Shown here: positions 49,787 to 57,682 of the stretch, one piece after another
Numbering within the stretch: position 1 is the stretch's first letter
How the letters are laid out: each line of letters starts with the position of its first letter
Origin: Sporosarcina sp. JAI121
Lineage (GTDB): Bacteria > Bacillota > Bacilli > Bacillales_A > Planococcaceae
NCBI RefSeq assembly: GCF_013408665.1
Contig: NZ_JACCCL010000001.1
Coordinates: 2,284,707 to 2,348,706 of the forward strand
DNA length: 64,000 nucleotides
Reading direction: 5' to 3'
Notes under the pieces: generated by a model
Databases searched by the model: none
What the model was told of the DNA's origin: nothing
The model's input: only the letters and a program-made list of their open reading frames with translations
Program-made: the position numbers and the translations under genes

Positions 49787-52006
49787 TTATAATGCGTCCG
49801 TTCGTTCTTCCCCTTCAGGAAGATATTGCATTAAGTCGATATCACGCAATCCGTTCTTTATCTTTGTAGTGTACCCTAGCTGTTCATTCGATAAAAACGA
49901 TGCTTTGGAAGCAATCATTTCTTCAAGCAACGGCAAATACGTCGGGTCAATATCTCGCCAAAGCTTATAAGAGTTAATTAAATCCTCTAACGTAAGGTGT
50001 TTGTAGTCATCGCCCTTGTAGTCTCGCAGTGGAGAAATACGGTACCAAATATCGCCGCTATCACGTAGCCAATCTTCTTTATCCGCTGCAATCGCAGTTT
50101 GAATAGCCCGTGCTGTATCTATATATTTTTGATCATCGAACTCATTGTAGGCCATGAGTAAAATGTTCATACCGCCCAACACGTGATTCATGGACGCATG
50201 CGTCGTCACTTCTTGCGCAATTGGGAAATAATCAGAAATGTAGAATGATTTATCATTTACCGGAATGATATTTCCTTTACTCTTTTGTGAAACGAGTAAG
50301 TCTGCGTAATTGCGGAGCGGTTCCTTCGCATTTTCAACTCCAAAATCAGCCCCGCTATTATAGTAGAACAGCGCAATTTGCTCGTTGAAACGTGTATCAA
50401 TAAATGGAGCGGTAATGTCATATAAATCTTTCAAGTATGTGCTTGTGACCTCTGTTTCCCAATAATCCTTATCACCCTTGAAATTCTTCAAGTTAACAAA
50501 TGAGTTGAAAATCAAGTTCTCAAAATAACGGTCCTCTTGCTCATTATATAAAACCAATGCACGATCTTCTTTTAATAGAAGTAAATTTCTACCGTATCCT
50601 TGTCCTGTATCAGGCATCGGCTCTGTCGTTGTCGCCATTTTATTGAATGGTCCGCCCGCCGTGTACCAATTATTACGCTTTTTATAGTACGTGGCAGATT
50701 CAAGCATCCAGCTTTCCATATTCTCATCACTTTCGAATAATTGGTCATCCGCATTCATATACCACTGGTCAACAATGTCGTCACCTTTCGAATCCAATGT
50801 ATGGACAGAAAGTAAAGTCGTACCTACTTGGGCATATGATAATGCCTCCTTTTCACCGAGTAATTGACGCATGTAGCTGTATCCATCATCTTCATACTCC
50901 AATGACAATTGCTTTGATATATATGATTGCCCGACCATCCGCTCCTTCACTGTTCCATCTTGCTTTACGAAGCGCAGCAAACCGGTCGGATAGGACGTTG
51001 TGTCACTGCCGAAAACATCTTGATCACTCCGTTTAATTTTATAGCGATCATAACGGGTCAGCCCGAATGATTCAACTTCATTTTCTTTCTGAATCACATC
51101 GACTGTTACAGCTGATTTAGAAGGATTTTCGAGTTTTGAAAATAAGAAATAATCACCATTATCAAAGGAACGAACCGTCAACTCGATTGTTGCCCCTTGT
51201 TCGCCCACGTCATATGTGTAAATATTATCTCTTGAAAATGAATTATCGATTCTCGTATGATTTGTGAACAGGATATTCTCTGCGGATCGTAAGTATATCG
51301 GGTGCTCGTCAAATGATACTTTCATTAAGCTAACATTCAAAGGGATTCTTATGAAATTAGCCGATAGCTCCAAATCAGTTAACTCGTACTTTTTGGCAAT
51401 TGCAATTTTACCGCTCTCTACAAGTGCTTGATGCAGAACGACTGCAAAAGAAGCGCGGTCAATCATTGCCCCTGGATTGACAAGACCATTTTGAGTAACC
51501 TTCAACGCCCCATATTGCGGAACAATGCCTGCAATCCCTTCGGAAGATGAACGAATGCTTGGCCAATCGATAAGAGTATTAGCGTTTTGCAAGTTGAATG
51601 CGCGTTCTATTGTGTACACCATTTGCCTTTGAGTTAAAGAATCCTCTATACCAAAAGTGTTATTCCCTTCCCCGGTGAAAATAGGTAAAAATGATTCTTC
51701 TTGTAACTGTAGCGCTTTCGCAAAAGATTTCGCAGCCTCTCCGACTGTCATTTCCATATCCGGGCGGAATTGCATATCACCGTCGCCCACCATGATGCCC
51801 ATTTCTACAAGTTGCATGACTTCGTTTTTCGCCCAATGGCTATTTGGAATATCAGTGAATTTTGCGGCAGTCGTTACTACTTCCGACTCAACGGATTTGG
51901 TTTTTTCCATAATCGGTGTATCGTCTATAGCTAATACGATGGTTGCTGATGTTGGCATTGCTACTGTTAACGCTAGAGCGAAAAACAGTGTATGTATTTT
52001 CTTCAT
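49787..52006 (-). CDS. Large SLH-domain surface protein with unknown C-terminal domain
   Basis: A 739-residue secreted protein. The signal peptide covers about residues 1-26. Two to three SLH repeats follow (KFTDIPNSHWAKNEVMQLVE, GIMVGDGDMQFRPDMEMTVG), which bind secondary cell-wall polymer. The rest has a beta-rich middle and a C-terminal helical part (TARAIQTAIAADKEDWLRDS, LTLEDLINSYKLWRDIDPTY) that may be an alpha/alpha-barrel like those of some polysaccharide epimerases or lyases; this is a guess. Start ATG after GGGAGGG. No homologue recognised with certainty. Confidence 0.7.
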   Translation of the reverse strand: MKKIHTLFFALALTVAMPTSATIVLAIDDTPIMEKTKSVESEVVTTAAKFTDIPNSHWAKNEVMQLVEMGIMVGDGDMQFRPDMEMTVGEAAKSFAKALQLQEESFLPIFTGEGNNTFGIEDSLTQRQMVYTIERAFNLQNANTLIDWPSIRSSSEGIAGIVPQYGALKVTQNGLVNPGAMIDRASFAVVLHQALVESGKIAIAKKYELTDLELSANFIRIPLNVSLMKVSFDEHPIYLRSAENILFTNHTRIDNSFSRDNIYTYDVGEQGATIELTVRSFDNGDYFLFSKLENPSKSAVTVDVIQKENEVESFGLTRYDRYKIKRSDQDVFGSDTTSYPTGLLRFVKQDGTVKERMVGQSYISKQLSLEYEDDGYSYMRQLLGEKEALSYAQVGTTLLSVHTLDSKGDDIVDQWYMNADDQLFESDENMESWMLESATYYKKRNNWYTAGGPFNKMATTTEPMPDTGQGYGRNLLLLKEDRALVLYNEQEDRYFENLIFNSFVNLKNFKGDKDYWETEVTSTYLKDLYDITAPFIDTRFNEQIALFYYNSGADFGVENAKEPLRNYADLLVSQKSKGNIIPVNDKSFYISDYFPIAQEVTTHASMNHVLGGMNILLMAYNEFDDQKYIDTARAIQTAIAADKEDWLRDSGDIWYRISPLRDYKGDDYKHLTLEDLINSYKLWRDIDPTYLPLLEEMIASKASFLSNEQLGYTTKIKNGLRDIDLMQYLPEGEERTDAL

Positions 52007-52163
52007 TTTTGTTTAAAGCCCTCCCTTAATTTATATAGTTTCTTGGAAAATAGTACGTTGAATTAACTATAATTATAACATTTTTCATCATTATTTGGAG
52101 TTTCATACACATTTGAGTAGTTTGCTGAATGTAAATAGTAAAGTTAGGGAGCTTTACTCTTAA

Positions 52164-52208
52164 TCCGTTTTGGGATCATTCCCGCTGTAAGCCTGACCGC
52201 TGCGCTAC
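52164..52208 (+). repeat. Degenerate copy of the CGCTTCGG element
   Basis: CCGTTTTGGGATCATTCCCG, then CTGTAAGCCTGACCGCTGCG. It keeps the CCCGC...TAAGCC.GAC part of the middle module and has lost the right arm. Confidence 0.5.
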
Positions 52209-52283
52209 AAACAATCACGATTATTCGAGTGACTGGTAATGGACACTTAATTATGTACCTTGAATAAGTCCACATAATTAAGT

Positions 52284-52661
52284 TTATTTCAAAACATATT
52301 CTGCTAACACACTTTGTACTTTATAAATATTCAAGGATTTGTTGAATTTCTTTTGAATTGGTGCTGAACTTCCCGATAGCCAGATTTTCAGTTCAGCATC
52401 AAGGTCGAAGGTCCCCGCGGTTTCGATTGAGAAATGTACAACACTTTTATATGGAATGGAATGATATTCAACTTTTTTTCCCGTGACGCCCTGTTTATCT
52501 ACAAGTAATAGACGCTTATCCGTAAATATTAACAAATCCCTAATCAGTTTATAAGCATGCTCCACCTTTTCAGTAGGTGTAAGTAAATCCTTCATTTCTT
52601 TCTCTGCTTTAATCAAATCAATTTCAGATGCATTCCCCATCATCCCGTCAAAAATACTCAT
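52284..52661 (-). CDS. Bacterial PH-domain protein
   Basis: About 125 residues of mixed beta strand and a final helix: DLLTPTEKVEHAYKLIRDLL, IFTDKRLLLVDKQGVTGKKV and IKFSIETAGTFDLDAELKIW-like strands fit the bacterial PH domain (DUF1696-type) family. The ATG at 52661 follows ATAGGGGGAA; the upstream start adds 12 residues and lacks a site. Such small PH proteins have no established ligand. Confidence 0.8.
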   Translation of the reverse strand: MSIFDGMMGNASEIDLIKAEKEMKDLLTPTEKVEHAYKLIRDLLIFTDKRLLLVDKQGVTGKKVEYHSIPYKSVVHFSIETAGTFDLDAELKIWLSGSSAPIQKKFNKSLNIYKVQSVLAEYVLK

Positions 52662-52686
52662 TTTTATTCCCCCTATAAATAGTTTA

Positions 52687-52860
52687 TCAGTGTACATTCG
52701 TATCCTCTTTTAACCAGCCTTTCAATGAATCCTTCATCCAGTTGTTGCTCGGTATGAAAACCCAAAGATATGCTCCTTCGACAGATTTATAGACTGATCA
52801 TAGTCCTATCACTTTACCATATTTGGTACTATATTTGTCTGATAGTTCGTGACCAATAAA
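52687..52860 (-). pseudogene. Coding remnant upstream of the PH-domain gene
   Basis: One minus-strand frame reads FIGHELSDKYSTKYGKVIGL, a TGA at 52798-52800, then SVYKSVEGAYLWVFIPSNNW and MKDSLKGWLKEDTNVH before TGA at 52687. The sequence is protein-like on both sides of the stop. A further protein-like stretch in another frame continues upstream to about 53000. No start codon with ribosome site and no family recognised; probably the 3' end of a lost gene. Confidence 0.4.
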
Positions 52861-52995
52861 TTATTTGATTAGTTTTGTTGTAACTTATCCTTTGTTTCTG
52901 AGTTGGCTTCCGTACTGTTTTTCGCCCCAAAAGATTTTAGATTTACACTATTCTGAAAGACACTTGTACATTGTCGGAATTTTTGGTAATGTAAG

Positions 52996-53067
52996 TTGAT
53001 ATCCACTAAAGTTTTCATATTTTACTAGTTTTGGGTCGTTTCCCAAATCAAATGAAAGCGTTTTCGT
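52996..53067 (+). promoter_or_regulatory. Promoter and CcpA (cre) site of the symporter operon
   Basis: TTGATA (52996-53001), 16-base spacer, TATTTT (53018-53023). Thirty bases after the expected start, TGAAAGCGTTTTCG (53053-53066) matches the catabolite-response element consensus TGWAARCGYTWNCW in 13 of 14 positions. A cre in this position blocks elongation, so glucose should repress the operon through CcpA. Confidence 0.75.
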
Positions 53068-53137
53068 TTTAAAAAAGGGGGTTGAACAATCTAAGGAACA
53101 GTAGTTTTCAAAACTTCATAAAAAAGGGGATGAAATC

Positions 53138-53470
53138 ATGAGTAAAAGTTCCAAAAAGAAACAAGTGAAACCGACACTGGATTATGAAAAAATCATCGAT
53201 ACACCCGAATTCAAAAATTTGGTTAAACGGAAAAAAGCCTTCTCTACACCGTATATAATTTTCTTTTTTGTTGCCTTTTTCACCCTGCCGATTTTAACCG
53301 GATATACAAATATACTCGAAGCTCGCGCCATCGGTTCAATGACTTGGACATGGGTGTACTCATTATTAATGTTCGTAATGGTATGGCTATTTACATCCAT
53401 CTATATGAATAAGGCAAAAAGCTTCGATAGAGATGTCGAAGAAATAGTAAAGAAAAATGTTTTGAAATAA
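53138..53470 (+). CDS. DUF485 family membrane protein
   Basis: A 110-residue protein with two membrane segments (about 40-60 and 75-95) and charged ends. DUF485 proteins almost always stand next to acetate-type SSS symporters and are thought to be a small subunit. The pattern FKNLVKRKKAFSTPYIIFFF is typical. Start ATG after AAAAGGGGATG. The symporter starts 15 bases on, in one operon like ywcB-ywcA of Bacillus subtilis. Confidence 0.9.
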   Translation: MSKSSKKKQVKPTLDYEKIIDTPEFKNLVKRKKAFSTPYIIFFFVAFFTLPILTGYTNILEARAIGSMTWTWVYSLLMFVMVWLFTSIYMNKAKSFDRDVEEIVKKNVLK

Positions 53471-53485
53471 AGGGGGGAACAGCAT

Positions 53486-55030
53486 ATGGATAATATCATT
53501 TCAATACTAATTTTCGTTGCAGTAATCGGACTGACACTCGGAATTACATACTGGGCAGCTAAACAGACAGCAACTGCAAGTGATTTTTACACTGCCGGGG
53601 GATCATTGACCGGTTGGCAAAACGGGATGGCAATCGCCGGCGATTACTTGTCTGCTGCTTCATTCCTTGGTATTGCCGGGGCAATCTCTTTAAATGGATT
53701 TGATGGTTTTTACTACAGTATCGGTTGGTTAACAGCTTATCTGGTCGTTTTATTTCTAATTGCAGAGCCCCTTCGTAATCTAGGGAAATTTACAATGGCT
53801 GATATGATCGGGGCTCGTTTCGGGGCAAAAAAAGTTCGGGGCGCAGCGGCGTTAAATACAATTACGATTGTTTTGTTTTATATGCTTGCTCAGCTTGTTG
53901 GTGCAGGTGCACTTATTAAATTACTTTTAGGAATCGATTATTGGATTTCAGTTCTGATTGTTGGTGTAATGATGACGATCTATGTATTATTTGGCGGTAT
54001 GACTGCAACAAGTTGGGTTCAGATCGTTAAAGCCATTTTACTTATGATAGGTACCATTGTCATTTCATTCCTCGTTCTTTTAAAATTCAATTTCAATTTC
54101 ATCGGCATGTTCGATGCCATGAGAACGGCAACACCGCATGGTGAAGCTTTCTTGCATTCCGGAATAATTTATAAGGATCCAATTGGTCTTATATCCGTTC
54201 TAATTGCACTTGTTTTAGGTACGGCAGGATTGCCTCATATCTTAATGCGCTTCTTTACAGTGAAGGATGCAAAAACAGCTCGTTCATCTGTTATTTATGC
54301 GGTTTGGATTATCGGAATATTCTACGTCCTAACTATTTTCCTAGGATTCGGCGCCGCTAAATTCGTTGGTGTTGATGCAATCATTGCAGAAAATGCTGCC
54401 GGTAACATGGCCGCACCAATGCTTGCAGGCGTTTTAGGCGGGGCGGCATTGGAGTCATTTGTTGCTGCAGTTGCTTTCGCGACAATTCTAGCGGTTGTTG
54501 CGGGGCTCGTATTATCAGGAGCTTCAGCGATTGCCCATGATATTTATGCAGAAATTATTAAAAAAGGAAAAGTAACGGAGAAACAACAAGTACGGGCCGC
54601 AAGATTTGCTGCGATTGGTGTTGCTGTTTTCTCTATCATTTTGGCGCTCGGTGCGGAAAAGTTGAATGTCGCGTTCCTTGTTTCACTGGCATTCTGTATT
54701 GCAGCTTCTGCAAACGTCCCGACAATCCTCCTAACAATCTATTGGAAAAAATTTAATACAACAGGTGCAGTTGCTTCAATGTTAACCGGTTTGATTGTCG
54801 CACTAGTCCTCGTTGCTTTAAGTCCAAGCGTTATTAATCCTGTGGAGGGGGCGGCGTTCTTCGTAGGTGAGCCAATCTTCCCGTACGCTAACCCGGCCAT
54901 CATCTCGGTTCCAGCTGGATTCTTGGCAGCTATTATCGGTACGCTCGTTTCTTCCAAGAGGCATGAAGCTGATGAAGTGTCTTATGCTGAAGTGAAGTTT
55001 AAAGCGGAAACAGGTTACAGAGAATCTTGA
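53486..55030 (+). CDS. Cation/acetate symporter, SSS family
   Basis: A 514-residue sodium:solute symporter of the ActP/YwcA group with 12-13 membrane segments. FYTAGGSLTGWQNGMAIAGD near the N-terminus and the AALESFVAAVAFATILAVVA segment are hallmarks of the acetate branch. It imports acetate or other short monocarboxylates with sodium. It follows the DUF485 gene and is controlled by the cre site upstream. ATG after AAAGGGGGGAA. Length is normal. Confidence 0.9.
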   Translation: MDNIISILIFVAVIGLTLGITYWAAKQTATASDFYTAGGSLTGWQNGMAIAGDYLSAASFLGIAGAISLNGFDGFYYSIGWLTAYLVVLFLIAEPLRNLGKFTMADMIGARFGAKKVRGAAALNTITIVLFYMLAQLVGAGALIKLLLGIDYWISVLIVGVMMTIYVLFGGMTATSWVQIVKAILLMIGTIVISFLVLLKFNFNFIGMFDAMRTATPHGEAFLHSGIIYKDPIGLISVLIALVLGTAGLPHILMRFFTVKDAKTARSSVIYAVWIIGIFYVLTIFLGFGAAKFVGVDAIIAENAAGNMAAPMLAGVLGGAALESFVAAVAFATILAVVAGLVLSGASAIAHDIYAEIIKKGKVTEKQQVRAARFAAIGVAVFSIILALGAEKLNVAFLVSLAFCIAASANVPTILLTIYWKKFNTTGAVASMLTGLIVALVLVALSPSVINPVEGAAFFVGEPIFPYANPAIISVPAGFLAAIIGTLVSSKRHEADEVSYAEVKFKAETGYRES

Positions 55031-55112
55031 TTGTTAACTTTTAATATCAATATCAAAAACAGTCTCCCTTCTTTGAACTCGTTCATTTAAGTGGAACGAA
55101 CACAGATTAGAC

Positions 55113-55146
55113 CGCTAATTCCTAATTGAATTAGCGTTCTTTTTAT
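55113..55146 (+). terminator. Terminator of the symporter operon
   Basis: CGCTAATTC, loop CTAATT, GAATTAGCG, then TTCTTTTT. Confidence 0.8.
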
Positions 55147-55309
55147 CTTTAAATTCGTATATTGCATACAAATTGCGTTTTCCTTTTCGAGAAAAGCGTA
55201 AAATACTTCCTATTCTTATAATTAAGAGGTATTTTAGTAGATGGCTTACGGTACATTATCATTTAACTTCTATTAAAAGAAGCTTCACCTATTATATGTG
55301 CGAATGGTT
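55147..55309. other. Short gap without gene
   Basis: AT-rich sequence between the symporter terminator and the 40-residue gene. Nothing recognised. Confidence 0.3.
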
Positions 55310-55432
55310 TCAATCTTCAACTTCCGTCAAATCCCTTAAATTCGTTGAACCGAAAACGAGGAGAAGTAGAAATACAATTAAGATGACTGTATTGAGAAAT
55401 TTTCCGGGGTCGAAACCCTTTGTTTCACTCAC
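55310..55432 (-). CDS. Small membrane protein, 40 residues, coupled to the gene before it
   Basis: GTG start at 55432 lies 5 bases after AGGGGGAG and overlaps the stop of the upstream gene by eight bases, the arrangement of translational coupling. The peptide reads SETKGFDPGKFLNTVILIVF, then LLLLVFGSTNLRDLTEVED: a short cytoplasmic head, one membrane segment (about 12-28) and an acidic tail. No family recognised. The excellent ribosome site and coupling make it more than a chance frame. Confidence 0.65.
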   Translation of the reverse strand: MSETKGFDPGKFLNTVILIVFLLLLVFGSTNLRDLTEVED

Positions 55433-55733
55433 GTCCGCTCCCCCTGTCTTTATTCATACGCCTTTTTATTCCCTCGAATAACTCGTCTAATGTCAAATCA
55501 CCATTCTTCTCTAGAAAATCAGTCATTTCATCCTTTTTCCGACCATTTACATTTTTGAATTCCCCTAACAATGTAACCGCAATTACTGGTTTATCCCTAA
55601 ATAATTGAACGGAATCGACTTTTAGTTTGCCGAGCAAAAGAAGCGATGCGGCAACAATTTCAAGATCCTTCCCATTCAAGAGATCGCCCAGCGTGTATTT
55701 CGAATTTGAATTATAGTTATAGTCGTTGTACAC
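55425..55733 (-). CDS. Hypothetical protein, 102 residues
   Basis: A soluble protein: an Asn/Tyr-rich head (MYNDYNYNSNSKYTLGDLLN), then DLEIVAASLLLLGKLKVDSV, and a charged helical tail ending in KRRMNKDRGSGRE. GTG start with AAAGGAC about 11 bases upstream. It is followed by the coupled 40-residue membrane protein, so the pair may form one complex with the membrane peptide as anchor. The Asn/Tyr-rich head recalls coat proteins, but no family is recognised. Confidence 0.6.
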   Translation of the reverse strand: MYNDYNYNSNSKYTLGDLLNGKDLEIVAASLLLLGKLKVDSVQLFRDKPVIAVTLLGEFKNVNGRKKDEMTDFLEKNGDLTLDELFEGIKRRMNKDRGSGRE

Positions 55734-55855
55734 GCCTGCACACGTCCTTTTTCGGGATAGTGGTTCTCACAAAGTTACCTTCTTGTTTATCGTATGTGAA
55801 ACTCGTTCGCTTTGTGTTTGAAGTGCTCATGAAAAAAGCACCCCGAAGGATGCTT

Positions 55856-57250
55856 TTATTTCTTAAAGGAATGTTTTCCCCCTTTTATATCCACTATTTC
55901 AATGGTAGTGTCCGTTACAGTCATATCTTTCGCTTGGACAGAAGAAATTTTCTTCGTTTTACCGTCCAACAAACTGAAAGCGAAAACACCTGTTTGATTG
56001 AAATAATACATGGTTGACGGATCATATTTAACCGATTTGTTGTTTTGGTTCACGTTCGGTTTTGTTTTGGAGCCTTTTATGTCGTCAAAAATGACGCGTG
56101 CATTAAATTCATGCACTTTCTTTACGCCGAAGCCATTTTGATCGGCTGAATAAAGGATCAATGAATCATCAATATTCACTGTTTCATTAAAGCTTTTATC
56201 AAATTGACGAACCTTTTTCTCCACAGTGAAGTAAATTTCGAAATTATGAAATGTTACATTCCGAATGACGTTGCTATTTGGAAGATTATACATGCGAATA
56301 TCCATGTACTTCTCCCCGTTCGTAGCAAGTTCTTTTCCTGAAATCGCCGATGTCATCAGTCCATACTCTGTCGGTATTCCGCTCTTAAGATCAACTTCTT
56401 TCCAATAAGGGATGAGAATTTGATTATTGAATAAAATGATTGGAAATCCATCTCTTAGCCTTTGCTCAACATATCCATCTGTATCTTTGAAATCATCTTC
56501 CGTAAGCAAGATGACTTTTTCTTTTGTTTTTTGATTAACTTTCACCAATTCGCTGTTTTTTATCGTATACATCCAACCATTCCGACTGACTTCCAGCCCT
56601 TTTTCACTGACTGCAGATCGATAACCTGCTAGTTTCATTTTGTCGTCAAGGGAACGAGCCAAAAAGGATGAGAACTGAGAGCGTGTTACCGGATTTCCTG
56701 GTTTGTATGTTCCGTCTTGGTATCCACCCGCAATCAAGTTTTTGGCCAAGCTGTTTATATCTGCAAAAGCCCAATTTGCGGGAGACACATCAACAAAAGT
56801 AGGTTGATTGTCCTGTGGCAGTTCGAACGCTCTGCGCAAAATTGCCGCCATTTGTGCTCTTGTTGTTATTTCACCAGGACGCATATAGCCGTTATCCCCT
56901 CGGATGATGCCCAACTCATTGACTGTTGCTAAAGTTTGATAATGACTGGATGCCTTAGTAACGTCGTTAAATTTCACTGTTGGTGTGTCGATCAGTTTGA
57001 TATCGAGTGCCTTCACTAACATCGCAGCAACTTGAGCACGCGTGATCGGTTGGTTTGGTTTAAACGTTCCATCGGGGTAACCGCCGATAATGTTCTTTTG
57101 GTATAAATACAGAATGTCTCCGCTCGGTCCTTTTAAATCGGAAAACGGGTTAGAATCTTGGTAGTTGGGAGACACTGCTGCTGCATTCGCAATGGGCAAC
57201 ATTGAAAAAAGTAGCCAAAAAGCCATAAGTGTCATTGTAAGTTTCTTCAT
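55856..57250 (-). CDS. SLH-domain surface protein (beta-propeller-like C-terminus)
   Basis: A 464-residue secreted protein with a signal peptide (about 1-24) and three SLH repeats: NIIGGYPDGTFKPNQPITRA (about 52-95), GIIRGDNGYMRPGEITTRAQ (about 115-150) and LIAGGYQDGTYKPGNPVTRS (about 170-200). The C-terminal 250 residues are beta-rich with repeated ...YYFNQTGVF-like strands, reminiscent of DUF5050-type propellers. ATG after GGGAGGGG. It should be held to the wall by its SLH part. The role of the C-terminus is unknown. Confidence 0.8.
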   Translation of the reverse strand: MKKLTMTLMAFWLLFSMLPIANAAAVSPNYQDSNPFSDLKGPSGDILYLYQKNIIGGYPDGTFKPNQPITRAQVAAMLVKALDIKLIDTPTVKFNDVTKASSHYQTLATVNELGIIRGDNGYMRPGEITTRAQMAAILRRAFELPQDNQPTFVDVSPANWAFADINSLAKNLIAGGYQDGTYKPGNPVTRSQFSSFLARSLDDKMKLAGYRSAVSEKGLEVSRNGWMYTIKNSELVKVNQKTKEKVILLTEDDFKDTDGYVEQRLRDGFPIILFNNQILIPYWKEVDLKSGIPTEYGLMTSAISGKELATNGEKYMDIRMYNLPNSNVIRNVTFHNFEIYFTVEKKVRQFDKSFNETVNIDDSLILYSADQNGFGVKKVHEFNARVIFDDIKGSKTKPNVNQNNKSVKYDPSTMYYFNQTGVFAFSLLDGKTKKISSVQAKDMTVTDTTIEIVDIKGGKHSFKK

Positions 57251-57354
57251 ATTATCCCCTCCCTATTTCACTAAATTATATCATAGAGTAGTAGATTAGT
57301 TCAGCAAGTCTAGTGACCGACAATCTATAGTAGTTGAAAAAAGGGATTCCATTG

Positions 57355-57387
57355 AATCCGCTACGGCGCTCGGGCATGTCTCCCGCA
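57355..57387 (+). repeat. Left half of the CGCTTCGG element
   Basis: AATCCGCTACGGCGCTCGGG, then CATGTCTCCCGCA. It matches bases 1-32 of copy B and ends where the inner hairpin would begin, 11 bases before the stop of the 54-residue gene. Confidence 0.65.
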
Positions 57388-57397
57388 TTTGTCGATG

Positions 57398-57562
57398 CTA
57401 ATTATTTTTCGGCATCCCCATATTGTAGATCGCTTTGATCGGGCTGAGTTTTACTTTTTCTTGATTTGAAAACATTGAGACGCCGTATAAGATTAGTGCA
57501 CTCATTATACAAAAAATAGCGAGCCTTTCCTCAGTATCTTTGAGGTAAGACCCGCTTTTCAT
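57398..57562 (-). CDS. Small membrane protein, 54 residues
   Basis: The frame from ATG 57562 to TAG 57398 reads MKSGSYLKDTEERLAIFCIM, SALILYGVSMFSNQEKVKLS, PIKAIYNMGMPKNN. It has a polar head, one clean membrane segment (about 15-31) and a basic tail. The upstream site is weak (AGTGATTACAG), so expression level is uncertain, yet composition and codon use are clearly protein-like. The sequence contains a chance hairpin CCTCA/TGAGG that could be mistaken for a terminator. No family recognised. Confidence 0.5.
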   Translation of the reverse strand: MKSGSYLKDTEERLAIFCIMSALILYGVSMFSNQEKVKLSPIKAIYNMGMPKNN

Positions 57563-57615
57563 CTGTAATCACTGTCTCGATAATTAGGCATCAATTTATA
57601 TACCTAGGCAAATTA

Positions 57616-57647
57616 TCGCAGGCGCCTTTCATGGACAAGCGTTCGGA
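57616..57647 (+). repeat. Short dispersed element, GCAGGCGCC variant
   Basis: TCGCAGGCGCCTTTCATGGA, then CAAGCGTTCGG. Close relative of the copy at 10349-10384 (same GCAGGCGCCTTTCATG core). Confidence 0.6.
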
Positions 57648-57682
57648 CAGGCCTGAAACTTTATCAAAAAGAGGTGATCATT

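Noticed and set aside
57519..57559. A hairpin CCTCA/TGAGG that first looked like a terminator
   Set aside because: It lies inside the 54-residue frame 57398-57562, where the protein reading explains the sequence better.
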